A stretch of DNA of 64,000 nt from Hominisplanchenecus_A murintestinalis (GTDB lineage Bacteria > Bacillota > Clostridia > Lachnospirales > Lachnospiraceae). Below are positions 50,201 through 60,218 of the stretch, piece by piece; the stretch's first letter is position 1; the number at the start of each line of letters is the position of its first letter. The stretch lies in NCBI RefSeq assembly GCF_943193015.1, contig NZ_CALPCM010000009.1, forward strand, positions 1-64,000, written 5' to 3'. The translations under genes were made by a program, and so were the position numbers. The notes under the pieces were generated by a model. The model made no database searches. It saw only the letters and a list, made by a program, of their open reading frames with translations, and had not been told where the DNA came from.

Positions 50201-50983
50201 ATGAAGTGTGGGGAAATCATAGAAGAGCTGGAGAAGAAATATCCTCTTTTCATGGCGGAGCCCTGGGATAATCCGGGGCTTCTGGCAGGACGCAGGGAGA
50301 AGGAAGTGCGGAAAGTATATATCGCTCTGGACGCCACAGATCGGGTTATCGGGGAGGCAGAAAAGGCAGGCGCAGACCTTTTGCTTACCCATCATCCGAT
50401 GGTGTTTTCGGCATTAAAGAAAGTAAATACAGATGATTTTATCGGAAGAAGGCTTGTGGAGCTGATACGAGGTGATATTTCTTATTATGCCATGCATACA
50501 AATTATGATGTAGTGACGATGGGGGAGCAGGCGGCAGAGATGCTGCGGCTTCGCGATACGGAGATTATGGAAGTTACTTATGACGATGGCAGTCGGCAGG
50601 AAGGGCTTGGGCGCACGGGGGAACTGCCTGGTGAAATGAGCCTGGCAGAATGCGGCAGGTATGTAAAGCAGGTTTTTGGGCTGGATACCGTGCGGCTTTT
50701 TGGAAATCCGGAACAAAAGGTTAGCCGTGCGGCTGTTTTGCCGGGATCGGGGAAGAGCCTGGTGGATGCGGCGCTGAGAACGGGCGCGGATGTGATGATT
50801 AGCGGAGACTTCGGGCATCATGACGGGATCGATGCGGTGATGAGGGGGCTGACAGTGATTGACGCCGGGCATTACGGGATAGAGAAAATCTTTGTTTCCC
50901 AGATGGCAGGGTATATCAGGGAAACGTTTACAGGGCTGACGGTGTATACAGAGAAGGATGAAAACCCGTTTTGGGTAGTTTAG
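50201..50983 (+). CDS. Nif3-like dinuclear metal-centre protein (YqfO/GTP cyclohydrolase I type 2 family)
   Basis: 260 residues, a compact form without the inserted PII-like domain of longer Bacillus members. Metal ligands appear in LLLTHHPMVFSA, MHTNYDVV and the C-terminal GDFGHHDGI and DAGHYGIEKI. It forms a hexameric ring with two metals per site; function is not settled, though it is often described as a metal chaperone or hydrolase. Cotranscribed with trmK. RBS AAAGGAGAAG. Confidence 0.88.
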   Translation: MKCGEIIEELEKKYPLFMAEPWDNPGLLAGRREKEVRKVYIALDATDRVIGEAEKAGADLLLTHHPMVFSALKKVNTDDFIGRRLVELIRGDISYYAMHTNYDVVTMGEQAAEMLRLRDTEIMEVTYDDGSRQEGLGRTGELPGEMSLAECGRYVKQVFGLDTVRLFGNPEQKVSRAAVLPGSGKSLVDAALRTGADVMISGDFGHHDGIDAVMRGLTVIDAGHYGIEKIFVSQMAGYIRETFTGLTVYTEKDENPFWVV

Positions 50984-51022
50984 ATAGGAAGATATCATTT
51001 TATACAGGACAGGAGATTACAG

Positions 51023-52693
51023 ATGGAAGAGGGTAAAATCGTTTCCGTACAGATTGGTTCAGAGGTGAGGGAATACCCGGCGGGCATTTCCTATGAAGAA
51101 GTTGCAAAAGACTACCAGGAAAGAATGACGCATAAGATCGTGCTGGCATGGGCGGACGGGCGTCTGCGGGAGCTGCAAAACTGCGTGGACAGCGACTGCT
51201 ATCTCAGTTTTCTCACTACGGCAGATAAGATTGGTTTCCAGACATACCGGAGAAGTATGGTTCATTTGCTGATGAAAGCCGTATACCATGAAGGCGGCCA
51301 TGAGAATATTGAGAGGGTAGGCGTGCATTTTGCAGTGAGCGGAGGCGTGTACTGTACAGTAAAAGGTTCCCTTGTGCCGGATGAGGAGTTTCTGAAACAG
51401 GTAAAAGGATATATGCGTCATCTGGTGGAAGAAAGGATTCCGATTAGAAAGAAGAGCGTAAATACAGATGACGCTATCATGCTGTTTCAGAAATATGGGA
51501 TGAAAGACAAGGAAAAGCTTTTCCGTTACCGAAGGGTATCAAGGGTAAACATTTACAGCATTGATGATTTTGAGGATTATTATTATGGCTTCATGGTGCC
51601 GAATACGTCTTATCTTCAATATTTTGATTTGAAATTATATGACGAGGGATTCGTACTGTTGCTGCCTGCCCAAAAAGAACCGGAGGTGATACCGGAATTT
51701 GCTCCCCAGCGCAAGATTTTTGAGGTGCAGAGAGAATCCATGAAATGGGGGGAGATGCTGGAAGTTCCTACCGTGGGGGCTTTGAATGATTATATTGTCC
51801 ATAAAGATATTCATGATTTAATCTTAATCCAGGAGGCGCTTCAGGAGCAGAAGATTGCAGAGATTGCCAGGAGAATTGCGGAAGACAGAGAGAAAAAGCT
51901 GATTCTGATTGCCGGACCGTCGTCGTCGGGAAAAACGACATTTTCCCATAAGCTTTCCATACAGCTTTCGGCGCATGGCTTGAAGCCGCATCCGATTGCA
52001 GTAGATGATTACTTTGTAGACCGGGAAGTTACACCAAGAGATGAAGACGGAAACTATAATTTCGAATGCCTGGAGGCTCTGGATGTAGAGCTGTTTAACC
52101 GGGATATGACGGCGCTGCTTGCCGGGGAAAGGGTAAGTCTGCCTACTTATAATTTCAAGGCAGGCAGAAGGGAATACCTTGGAAAATACAAACAGCTTGG
52201 AGCGGATGATATTCTCGTTATCGAGGGGATTCACTGCCTGAACCCTGCGATGTCAAAGGGGCTTTCAGATGAAAGCAAATTTAAGATTTATATCAGCGCG
52301 CTTACCCAGCTTAACATTGACGAGCATAACCGGATTCCGACCACTGACGGCCGTTTGCTCCGCCGGATTGTCCGGGACGCCCGTACAAGGGGGACGTGTG
52401 CGAAAAATACGATTGCCATGTGGGACTCGGTGAGAAGAGGCGAGGAGTCCTACATCTTCCCATTCCAGGAGGAAGCGGATGTGATGTTCAATTCGGCGCT
52501 GATTTATGAATTTGCAGCTCTGAAAATCTATGCGGAACCTCTGCTGTTCGGCATCGGAAAAAGCGATCCGGAATATCAGGAAGCTAAGCGGCTGCTGAAG
52601 TTTCTGGACTATTTCGTGGGGATTCCGGCAGACAGTATCCCGATGGATTCCCTGCTGCGGGAGTTTGTTGGAGGGGGATGTTTTCGGATATAG
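51023..52693 (+). CDS. Nucleoside kinase with threonyl-tRNA-synthetase-like N-terminus and uridine kinase domain
   Basis: 556 residues. The first 60 residues look like a TGS domain, the next part (to about 260) like the second additional domain of ThrRS, and the rest is a P-loop phosphoribulokinase/uridine kinase domain. Its Walker A is GPSSSGKTTFSHKLS, with DDYFVDREVTPRDEDGNYNF and IEGIHCLNP following. Such fusions are common in clostridia and probably phosphorylate uridine or another nucleoside; the ThrRS-like part may regulate it. RBS AGGAG. A strong hairpin terminator follows. Confidence 0.87.
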   Translation: MEEGKIVSVQIGSEVREYPAGISYEEVAKDYQERMTHKIVLAWADGRLRELQNCVDSDCYLSFLTTADKIGFQTYRRSMVHLLMKAVYHEGGHENIERVGVHFAVSGGVYCTVKGSLVPDEEFLKQVKGYMRHLVEERIPIRKKSVNTDDAIMLFQKYGMKDKEKLFRYRRVSRVNIYSIDDFEDYYYGFMVPNTSYLQYFDLKLYDEGFVLLLPAQKEPEVIPEFAPQRKIFEVQRESMKWGEMLEVPTVGALNDYIVHKDIHDLILIQEALQEQKIAEIARRIAEDREKKLILIAGPSSSGKTTFSHKLSIQLSAHGLKPHPIAVDDYFVDREVTPRDEDGNYNFECLEALDVELFNRDMTALLAGERVSLPTYNFKAGRREYLGKYKQLGADDILVIEGIHCLNPAMSKGLSDESKFKIYISALTQLNIDEHNRIPTTDGRLLRRIVRDARTRGTCAKNTIAMWDSVRRGEESYIFPFQEEADVMFNSALIYEFAALKIYAEPLLFGIGKSDPEYQEAKRLLKFLDYFVGIPADSIPMDSLLREFVGGGCFRI

Positions 52694-52716
52694 GAGGTAA
52701 TGTTTTTGATATAGTG

Positions 52717-52754
52717 AAAGCCAGTCAGGATTACAAAAATCTGACTGGCTTTTA
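52717..52754. terminator. Terminator between the nucleoside kinase and the LRR gene
   Basis: Perfect 12-bp stem AAAGCCAGTCAG/CTGACTGGCTTT followed by TT; it sits between convergent genes and can serve both. Confidence 0.8.
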
Positions 52755-52776
52755 TCAGTTACCCATCAAGGGATTG

Positions 52777-55700
52777 TTACTTGATTCTTACCTTCTTTCC
52801 TGCGCCTTTTGCTTTCAGCAGCTTGGCGTAGGCTTTTTTCTTACTCTTGGGTACTTTTACCGTGGCTTTTGATGAGATTCCTTTAAATGCTTTTGCGCCT
52901 ACATTTTTAGAAGTCAGTTTGGTAGATTTTATCGTAATGGTTTTCAGCTTGCTGCACCCGGAAAATGCGGCTTTCCCTATTTTTTTGATTTTGGCCGGAA
53001 GCGTTATCTTCGTCAGTTTCTTACATTTAGCAAAGGCGTTTGCTCCGATAGAGGTTACGTTTTTGCCGATGGCTACGGACTTTAGGTTCTTGTGGTCAGT
53101 AAAAGCGTTATCGGAGATTCCTGTTACCTTGTAAGTCACGCCGGAGAGAGTAACAGTATCCGGGACGCGGATGGAAGAAGCTTTCCTGTTGGCAGTTCCT
53201 GTGAAAATGACGCCTTTCCCTGATGGGTCGATGGTGTAGGATGCGGCTGTTCTAAAATCGGACAGGCGCGTACCGGGGGTATTGCCATGCGCAGGCGCTG
53301 TGGCAAGCATGGAATCCGGGATGCTTTCGGGGTAGGCAAGATAAACAGTGACCTTTAGAGGAATATCTTCTGTTCCGTATATTGGGGCGCCGTCAGTATC
53401 ATAGCCTGTGATAACATCAGATTTCCGAACCAGACCGGCGTCGTATAGATAGGATAAAGTAGCGGGCTTTTCTTCGCTCTTAAACAGGACGATTCCGTTC
53501 GAGAGCTGGGCGTTATCTGATGTGATTGTGATTTTGTCAAGGTTCTCTGGTCCAACGATACCGGACAAATTTAATTTCCACTGGGTGTCCTGCTGGTATG
53601 GACGGGCTCTTACCGATTGGATGCAGGAAGAATCAGAATCATACAGGCATCCGTCGGGCACGCTGAGGGTAGCTAAAGCATTTTCATAGCAGGTTAATTT
53701 CTCAAGGCCGGGATTCAGGGTAAGAGACTCCAAAGAGGAATTATAGGTGCAGTTTAAGCTGTGGAGCTTCGTATATTTGCTGACGTCAAGAGAAACCAAG
53801 GAACTGTTTACACAAGATAATGTGCGGAGTTCAGGACAGCTGCTGGCGTCAAGAGAAATCAGGTAGAAATTTTGTGTAACATTTAAATTCTGCAAGGACG
53901 GGCAATGTCCCAGGTTAAAGGAAGTGAGTCCCATGTTATGGATAATGTCCAGCTCTACCAGGGAAGGACAGTTCAGAGTAAGGGAAGTCAGGGCGTTCAT
54001 ATCTGAAACTGTCAAGTCCAGCAGAGAGGAGCAGCCGCTGAAATCAAGAGAAGAAAGGCTTATATTGGATGAAATTTCCGCGTCCAAAAGAGAAGAACAG
54101 TCAGCTAAATTGAGGGAGACAAGATTATCTAAATTCAGGATACTCAGGGACTGCAGAGCAGTATTGTTTTTCAGGTCAAGGGAACTAATGCCTGTAAAGG
54201 AGAGCGACAGGGACTGCAAGGCAGTGTTGTGGCTCAGGTCAAGCTCTGAAATCTTCGCGCCGTGGCACTCAAAGGACTGTAAAGCGGTACAGTTGCTCAA
54301 ATCAAGGGAAGAGAAAGATTCGTATGCATCATAAGCGGCCTGGGCTTCAGCGAACTCTTTTTTAAGCTGCTGCAGCTCAGCTTCAGAAAGCGTATCTCCA
54401 ATAAGAAGATAAGGTAATACCTGAGAAAGTTCTTCCGCCGTTGGACCCGGAGGGTCAATCCGAAACCTTGCGCGCAGCCCCCACTGCAGGTCTGCGATTT
54501 CATCGTTGGTGATGCGCAGGGATAACAGGGCGGTATTGCTGCTTAAATCAAGGGAAGTTAAATTTGTTTCCATGCATTCCAGGTACTGGAGAGAGGAACA
54601 TCCGCTCAAATCGAGAAAAGACAGGGGAGCATAGACGCAAGTGAAAGACTGCAGGGAAGAGCAGCCATTGAGGTTGAGGGATTCCATGTTTGAGTGTGAG
54701 ACAGACAAGCTTTTCAAAGAAGAGCATCCGCTCAGGTCAGCGGAAATCACATTGCGGCTTATGAAAAGTTCTTGCAGGGAAGAACATCCGCTGAGATTGA
54801 GAGAGGTTAAAATTTCTTTATCTGCCAGGCGAAGCCCTAACAGGCTGGTGAAGTTGCTCAGATTAAGGGAAGTTAAAGTTGTCCCGTCACAATCCAGGCT
54901 GGCCAGGGGAACGTTAGGGGTTATATCAAGAGAATTTAAGCTTGTGTCATATAAAGTCAGGCTGCCCAGGGAAGTGTTAGACCTTAAATCCAGGACATCG
55001 AGTTTTGAGTCTTCGAACATTAGTGTTGTTAGGGCAGTATTATCACTTAAATCCAGGGAAAATGTGTTTAATCTGGAGATAAGTAAATCGGTCAGTGCAG
55101 TGCAGTTACGCAGGTTAATGGAACGGAGGTATATATCTGAGGAGTAGTAATTTAAATGCTGCAAAGCAGTGTTATGGCTTACATCAAGGGAGAGAAGCCC
55201 ACAGTTGTCAAGCTGGAGTCTTTCCAGGGCGGTATTGTCGGACAGGTCGAGGGAAGCAAGCTCTGCTTCGTGAACAGTTAATTCCTGCAGGGAGGTATCG
55301 CCGCTCAGGTTCAGGGAGTTCAGGTGATAAGCCGACCAGAGAGATAACTTCTGCAGAGAGGTACATCCGCTTAGATCGAAAGAAATCACGTCACTTTCTA
55401 AGAAAAATACTTCCTGCAGGGAGGTACATCCGCTTAGATTGAGAGAAGTCAGGTTTGTAACGTAGTAGAGGGATACTTCCTGCAAAGAGGTACAGCCGCT
55501 TAGGTTGAGGGAAGCCAGGTTCGTGACTTTCTCAAAATCTACTGTTTGCAAAGAAGTGTAGCCGCTCATATTAAGGGAAGTTATATTCACGCCGGAGAGC
55601 GTTAAAGATTGCAGGGCGGCGCAGTTTGGCAGGTTAATGGAACCTATGGTTGAAGCATAGATCGCTAGATGCTGTAAAGCGGGGGTATCCTCCAGATTCA

Positions 55701-56223
55701 GGGAAGCCAGAGTTGAGGTCTGAATATTCAGTTCTTTCAGGGAAGAACATCCGTTTGATTCAACGGAGGACAGTCCGTCCATATGATAAAGCTCTAACCT
55801 TTGCAGGGAAGAGCAGCCGTTCAGATTGATGGAAACCAGGTTGGGAACTTTTGAAAGATATAATTTCTGCAGAGAGACGAAATCGCTCAGGTCAAGGGCA
55901 GAGAGATTGTCATTGAGACAGACGCTTAAATCTTCCAGGGCAGTAAAATATTCCAGTCCCTTTACTGTGGAAGTTTCATTGGGGATAGAAATCATGGTGG
56001 CTTTTGCGATTTCCGCCTCATCCAATACGCCGTCCCTGTTAAGGTCAAATGATTGGATATCTTTTCGGAGATATTCATCCGGGAAGTTTTCAGCATCAAT
56101 AGCGACGTCGGCGGATTCTGTTGCAGGCGTTGTTTCCGCCGCGTTTGCTGAAAAGGATTTCAACGAGAATGCACTCAGGATGATTCCGAACGCAAGTGTA
56201 AATAGCATGAATTTTTTCTTCAT
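52777..56223 (-). CDS. Secreted leucine-rich-repeat surface protein (BspA-like)
   Basis: 1148 residues. Signal peptide 1-28 (cut near ANA-AE); an EF-hand-like calcium loop FDLNRDGVLDEAEI (about 58-71); then more than 30 leucine-rich repeats of 20-24 residues with the core LxSLxLSGCTSLQ, interrupted once by a helical segment. The C-terminus (from about 1010) has LRR_5-type repeats (NAFAKCKKLTKITLP) and a Lys-rich tail ending KGAGKKVRIK. No LPXTG or membrane anchor is seen. Proteins of this type bind host or bacterial surfaces. Start 56223 follows GAGGGAGG. The DNA repeats are prone to recombination, so copy number may vary between strains. Confidence 0.87.
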   Translation of the reverse strand: MKKKFMLFTLAFGIILSAFSLKSFSANAAETTPATESADVAIDAENFPDEYLRKDIQSFDLNRDGVLDEAEIAKATMISIPNETSTVKGLEYFTALEDLSVCLNDNLSALDLSDFVSLQKLYLSKVPNLVSINLNGCSSLQRLELYHMDGLSSVESNGCSSLKELNIQTSTLASLNLEDTPALQHLAIYASTIGSINLPNCAALQSLTLSGVNITSLNMSGYTSLQTVDFEKVTNLASLNLSGCTSLQEVSLYYVTNLTSLNLSGCTSLQEVFFLESDVISFDLSGCTSLQKLSLWSAYHLNSLNLSGDTSLQELTVHEAELASLDLSDNTALERLQLDNCGLLSLDVSHNTALQHLNYYSSDIYLRSINLRNCTALTDLLISRLNTFSLDLSDNTALTTLMFEDSKLDVLDLRSNTSLGSLTLYDTSLNSLDITPNVPLASLDCDGTTLTSLNLSNFTSLLGLRLADKEILTSLNLSGCSSLQELFISRNVISADLSGCSSLKSLSVSHSNMESLNLNGCSSLQSFTCVYAPLSFLDLSGCSSLQYLECMETNLTSLDLSSNTALLSLRITNDEIADLQWGLRARFRIDPPGPTAEELSQVLPYLLIGDTLSEAELQQLKKEFAEAQAAYDAYESFSSLDLSNCTALQSFECHGAKISELDLSHNTALQSLSLSFTGISSLDLKNNTALQSLSILNLDNLVSLNLADCSSLLDAEISSNISLSSLDFSGCSSLLDLTVSDMNALTSLTLNCPSLVELDIIHNMGLTSFNLGHCPSLQNLNVTQNFYLISLDASSCPELRTLSCVNSSLVSLDVSKYTKLHSLNCTYNSSLESLTLNPGLEKLTCYENALATLSVPDGCLYDSDSSCIQSVRARPYQQDTQWKLNLSGIVGPENLDKITITSDNAQLSNGIVLFKSEEKPATLSYLYDAGLVRKSDVITGYDTDGAPIYGTEDIPLKVTVYLAYPESIPDSMLATAPAHGNTPGTRLSDFRTAASYTIDPSGKGVIFTGTANRKASSIRVPDTVTLSGVTYKVTGISDNAFTDHKNLKSVAIGKNVTSIGANAFAKCKKLTKITLPAKIKKIGKAAFSGCSKLKTITIKSTKLTSKNVGAKAFKGISSKATVKVPKSKKKAYAKLLKAKGAGKKVRIK

Positions 56224-56303
56224 TTTTAGTCCTCCCTCTTTATAGGTTTGCATAATTTTGGATGTAGTGGTAATGAAAGCTTGAAAATATTATCTTTGGT
56301 AAT

Positions 56304-56332
56304 ACTTTATCATGAGCCGGACGGAGAAACAA
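56304..56332 (-). promoter_or_regulatory. Possible promoter of the LRR gene
   Basis: On the minus strand TTGTTT, a 17-bp spacer and TAAAGT, about 80 bases upstream of the start. The rest of 56224-56506 holds a TATAAT at 56420 for the plus-strand flavodiiron gene, without a clear -35. Confidence 0.4.
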
Positions 56333-56506
56333 GGAATTATTGAGCGAATGTTGGACTTTATTCAATAAAAAGAGGGCATAAAAGTTGGAAAATCAATATA
56401 CTTTTTCCAGGGTTTGTAGTATAATCCTTATGAGAGTCTGGTCTTGTGGACTGGAAGAAGATTTCTTCAGGGAAATACTATAAATGAAACAGAGAGGTGA
56501 CGGAAT

Positions 56507-58297
56507 ATGGAGATTACAAAGGACATCCGTTATGTGGGTGTGAACGACCATGAAGTGGATTTGTTTGAAGGGCAGTATGTGGTGCCAAATGGCATGGCTT
56601 ACAATTCCTATGTGATTCTGGATGAGAAGATTGCGGTGATGGATACGGTTGACCGCAATTTTACGCATGAATGGCTGGATAACATAGCGGCCGTACTTGG
56701 CGGCAGGAAGCCGGATTATCTGGTTGTACAGCATATGGAGCCGGATCATTCTGCGAATATCGCGAATTTTATGAAAATTTATCCGGAGGCAACGGTTGTT
56801 TCCAGCGAAAAGGCGTTTGTGATGATGCAGAACTTTTTCGGGACGGATTTTGCCGACGGGCGTATCGTGGTGAAAGAGGGCGACACGCTGAGTCTCGGAA
56901 AGCATACGCTTACGTTTGTAGCGGCGCCGATGGTACACTGGCCGGAGGTTATCGTGACGTATGACAGTACGGACAAAGTATTGTTTGCCGCAGACGGATT
57001 TGGAAAGTTCGGGGCGAACGATGTGGAAGAAGACTGGGCGTGCGAAGCGAGAAGGTATTACATCGGAATCGTTGGGAAATACGGCGCGCAGGTGCAGGCG
57101 CTTCTGAAAAAGGCGTCTGGTCTTGAGATTGAGAAAATCTGTCCATTGCACGGCCCGGTGCTGACAGAGAACCTGGGATATTATTTGAACCTGTACAATA
57201 CCTGGTCATCATACGGTGTGGAGAGCGAGGGCATCGTGATTGCCTACACTTCGGTTTATGGAAATACGAAGCGGGCAGTTGAAGTCCTGGAGGAAAAACT
57301 GAAAGCGAAAGGCTGCCCGAAGGTAGTTGTGTGCGATCTGGCGCGGTGTGATATGGCGGAAGCGGTAGAAGATGCATTCCGTTACGGCAGGCTTGTTCTG
57401 GCTACTACTACTTATAACGCAGATATTTTCCCATTTATGAAAGAGTTTATCCATCATCTGACGGAGCGGAATTTCCAGAACAGGACAATCGGCCTGATAG
57501 AAAACGGTTCCTGGGCGCCGCTTGCCGCGAAAACGATGAAAAATATGCTCTCCGGCTGCAAGAACCTGACGTTTACAGATACGACAGTGAAGATTATGTC
57601 CGCGTTGAATGAAAGCAGTTCTGCACAGTTGGAGGATCTTGCGGAAGAGCTGTGTAAAGATTATCTGGCGCAGCGCGATGAGACGGCGAATAAGAATGAT
57701 CTGACTGCGCTTTTCAATATTGGTTATGGCCTGTATGTGGTGACGTCCAACGATGGCAAGAAGGATAACGGGCTGATTGTCAACACGGTATCGCAGGTTA
57801 CAAACACGCCGAACCGGATTGCAGTGACGATTAATAAGCAGAATTATTCGCATCATGTGATTAAGCAGACAGGGTGCATGAACGTGAACTGCCTGTCCGT
57901 GGACGCGCCGTTCAGCGTTTTTGAGAGATTCGGCTTCCAGAGCGGAAGGACGGTGGATAAATTTGCGGACGAAACGCCGCTGCGCTCGGATAATGGACTT
58001 GCTTTTCTGCCGAGATATATCAACTCCTTTATGTCGCTGAAGGTGGAGCAGTACATCGACCTTGATACGCACGGCATGTTCATCTGCGCCGTGACAGAAG
58101 CAAGAGTGCTTTCCGATAAGGAAACCATGACATATACCTACTATCAGAACAATGTAAAGCCGAAACCTGATACAGAAGGGAAGAAAGGCTTTGTCTGCAA
58201 AGTGTGCGGTTATGTGTACGAGGGAGATGAACTTCCGGAAGATTTCATCTGTCCGCTCTGTAAACACGGAGTTGCGGATTTTGAACCGATAGCATAA
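56507..58297 (+). CDS. Flavodiiron protein with flavin-reductase and rubredoxin domains
   Basis: 596-residue oxygen or nitric oxide reductase that protects anaerobes. Domains in order: metallo-beta-lactamase diiron site (1-245) with HMEPDHS (His76, Glu78, Asp80, His81); flavodoxin (about 250-395, SVYGNTKRAVEVL); flavin reductase-like FMN domain (about 405-545); and C-terminal rubredoxin with CKVCGYVYEGD and CPLCKHG. Having its own reductase and rubredoxin lets electrons pass internally from NAD(P)H-derived flavin to iron. RBS GAGAGGTGACGG. Monocistronic, ending in a strong terminator. Confidence 0.9.
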   Translation: MEITKDIRYVGVNDHEVDLFEGQYVVPNGMAYNSYVILDEKIAVMDTVDRNFTHEWLDNIAAVLGGRKPDYLVVQHMEPDHSANIANFMKIYPEATVVSSEKAFVMMQNFFGTDFADGRIVVKEGDTLSLGKHTLTFVAAPMVHWPEVIVTYDSTDKVLFAADGFGKFGANDVEEDWACEARRYYIGIVGKYGAQVQALLKKASGLEIEKICPLHGPVLTENLGYYLNLYNTWSSYGVESEGIVIAYTSVYGNTKRAVEVLEEKLKAKGCPKVVVCDLARCDMAEAVEDAFRYGRLVLATTTYNADIFPFMKEFIHHLTERNFQNRTIGLIENGSWAPLAAKTMKNMLSGCKNLTFTDTTVKIMSALNESSSAQLEDLAEELCKDYLAQRDETANKNDLTALFNIGYGLYVVTSNDGKKDNGLIVNTVSQVTNTPNRIAVTINKQNYSHHVIKQTGCMNVNCLSVDAPFSVFERFGFQSGRTVDKFADETPLRSDNGLAFLPRYINSFMSLKVEQYIDLDTHGMFICAVTEARVLSDKETMTYTYYQNNVKPKPDTEGKKGFVCKVCGYVYEGDELPEDFICPLCKHGVADFEPIA

Positions 58298-58305
58298 AAG
58301 AATAG

Positions 58306-58347
58306 AAAAACTGGCTGACGGAAAAATACCGGAAGCCAGTTTTTTTG
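58306..58347 (+). terminator. Terminator of the flavodiiron gene
   Basis: AAAAACTGGCT pairs with AGCCAGTTTTT, followed by further T residues. Confidence 0.85.
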
Positions 58348-58362
58348 TCTGCAGATAAATGA

Positions 58363-58391
58363 TTGTACATTTGGGAGAGATAAAGTATAAT
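58363..58391 (+). promoter_or_regulatory. Promoter of the AAA/PD-(D/E)XK gene
   Basis: TTGTAC (58363-58368), a 17-bp spacer and TATAAT (58386-58391). Confidence 0.65.
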
Positions 58392-58454
58392 AAAAATTAA
58401 GTGGGCGCAGAGGGAAGATAAGCAGGTATTTCAGATTATAGTGGAGGTGGCTGA

Positions 58455-60149
58455 ATGAAAAAAGTTTTGCCAATTGGCGTAGATAATTTTGAAAAATTGG
58501 TATTGGGAGGTTATTGTTATGTGGACAAGACGATGCTTGTAAAAGATCTTCTAGATTTGAAATGCGAAGTAAATTTATTTACCCGTCCCAGACGCTTTGG
58601 AAAAACGCTGAATCTCAGTATGCTCCGCTATTTTTTTGAGGACACTGGAGACCAGGAGAAAAACGCGCAGAACAGGACGCTTTTTCAGGGGCTTAAGATT
58701 ATGGACGCGGGCGGGGAATATGCCGGGCAGATGGGGAAGTATCCGGTTATCAGCCTGACCTTAAAATCAGCGAAGCAGCCTGCTTTTGAATCAGCGTACG
58801 TAAAACTGAAAAGGGAAATCGCGGAGGAATTCAAAAGACATAGTTTTATTCTGGAGAGCGAAAGGGTTGACGCCGGGGATAAAGAAATGTTTCAGAAGCT
58901 GGCAAATGAAGAAGCGGGATATGATGATTATTCCGGCTCGCTGAAATTTTTGAGCAAATGCCTTTATCAAGCGACAGGGAAGCATACGGTAATTTTACTG
59001 GATGAGTATGATGTTCCACTTGAAAACGCATATTTTCAGGGATTTTATGAAGAAATGGTCAGCTTTATCCGCTCTCTTTTTGAGTCGGCATTAAAGACAA
59101 ATGACTATCTGCAGCTGGCGGTGATTACAGGATGCCTGCGGATTTCTAAGGAGAGTATTTTTACAGGACTGAATCATTTAAAGATGATTTCCGTGCTGGA
59201 TAAGCAGTACAGTGAGCATTTTGGCTTCACGGAGGCGGAAGTGCTGGGGATGATGGAATATTACGGAGTGGAGAGCCGGTTTGGTGATATGAAAGCATGG
59301 TACGACGGCTATACCTTTGGCGATACGGAGGTTTATAATCCCTGGAGCGTGATCAATTTCCTGTATGATTTGCGGACGGATGTTCAGGCGTTTCCGCGCC
59401 CATACTGGATCAATACCAGTTCCAATGACATTATAAAGGATCTCATCCGCAGGGCAGATATGGAAACCAGGGAGCAGATTGAAATGCTTCTTGCGGGAAA
59501 GACTATGGATATTCAGGTGCATGAGGAAGTAACCTATGGGGATATGTGCAGCAGTGGGGAGAATTTGTGGAACTTTTTGTATTTTACTGGATATTTGACG
59601 AAGGAGAGCGAGTATTTTAAGGAGCTGTCAATTTTCCTGCGGGCGCGGATTCCGAATGCGGAAGTAAAGACCATTTATCAGAACACCATTTTAGGGTGGT
59701 TTCGGGAGACTGTTAAAAAGCAGGATTTCCGGGATTTGTACCGTTCTATGGAAGAGGGAAATGCGGAAAAAATGGGCGAAATCCTGAGCGGGCAGCTTTT
59801 TTCAGTGATCAGTTTCTATGACAGCGCAGAAAATTTTTATCACGGCTTTCTGACTGGGATTTTAAGCCAGAGCGATAAGTACCTGGTGAAATCAAACAGG
59901 GAGACTGGGAACGGCCGGTCGGATCTGGTAGTGAAAAGCCCGTCGCTGCGGGGGAGGGCATTTATTTTGGAAGTCAAGGTTTCTGATAAGATTGACAATT
60001 TGGAATCAGACGCAGAGAAAGCGCTGGGGCAGATTTCCGATAAGAAATATGCGGAGGAGCTGCGCGCGGAGGGGTACAGGAACATTGACTGCTATGGAAT
60101 ATCGTTTTACCGGAAGGACTGCGAAGTGCGGTTTGGGATAAAAGGTTAG
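58455..60149 (+). CDS. AAA-ATPase-like protein with C-terminal PD-(D/E)XK nuclease-like domain
   Basis: 564 residues. The N-terminal AAA_ATPase-like domain opens with LPIGVDNFEKL and has the P-loop RPRRFGKTLNLSML and Walker B ILLDEYDVPL. The C-terminal DUF1703-type domain has GRSDLVVKS and FILEVKVSD, the D...ExK pattern of PD-(D/E)XK nucleases. The family is large and often present in many copies in gut anaerobes; function is unproven, with links to mobile DNA and defence suggested by the nuclease fold. It has its own promoter. RBS GGAGGTGG. Confidence 0.85.
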   Translation: MKKVLPIGVDNFEKLVLGGYCYVDKTMLVKDLLDLKCEVNLFTRPRRFGKTLNLSMLRYFFEDTGDQEKNAQNRTLFQGLKIMDAGGEYAGQMGKYPVISLTLKSAKQPAFESAYVKLKREIAEEFKRHSFILESERVDAGDKEMFQKLANEEAGYDDYSGSLKFLSKCLYQATGKHTVILLDEYDVPLENAYFQGFYEEMVSFIRSLFESALKTNDYLQLAVITGCLRISKESIFTGLNHLKMISVLDKQYSEHFGFTEAEVLGMMEYYGVESRFGDMKAWYDGYTFGDTEVYNPWSVINFLYDLRTDVQAFPRPYWINTSSNDIIKDLIRRADMETREQIEMLLAGKTMDIQVHEEVTYGDMCSSGENLWNFLYFTGYLTKESEYFKELSIFLRARIPNAEVKTIYQNTILGWFRETVKKQDFRDLYRSMEEGNAEKMGEILSGQLFSVISFYDSAENFYHGFLTGILSQSDKYLVKSNRETGNGRSDLVVKSPSLRGRAFILEVKVSDKIDNLESDAEKALGQISDKKYAEELRAEGYRNIDCYGISFYRKDCEVRFGIKG

Positions 60150-60218
60150 CGGTGTATATCGACGGTACAAAAATAGGGGCAAATGCAAACCGCTACAAAC
60201 ATTCCTCGTATCTTCCCG

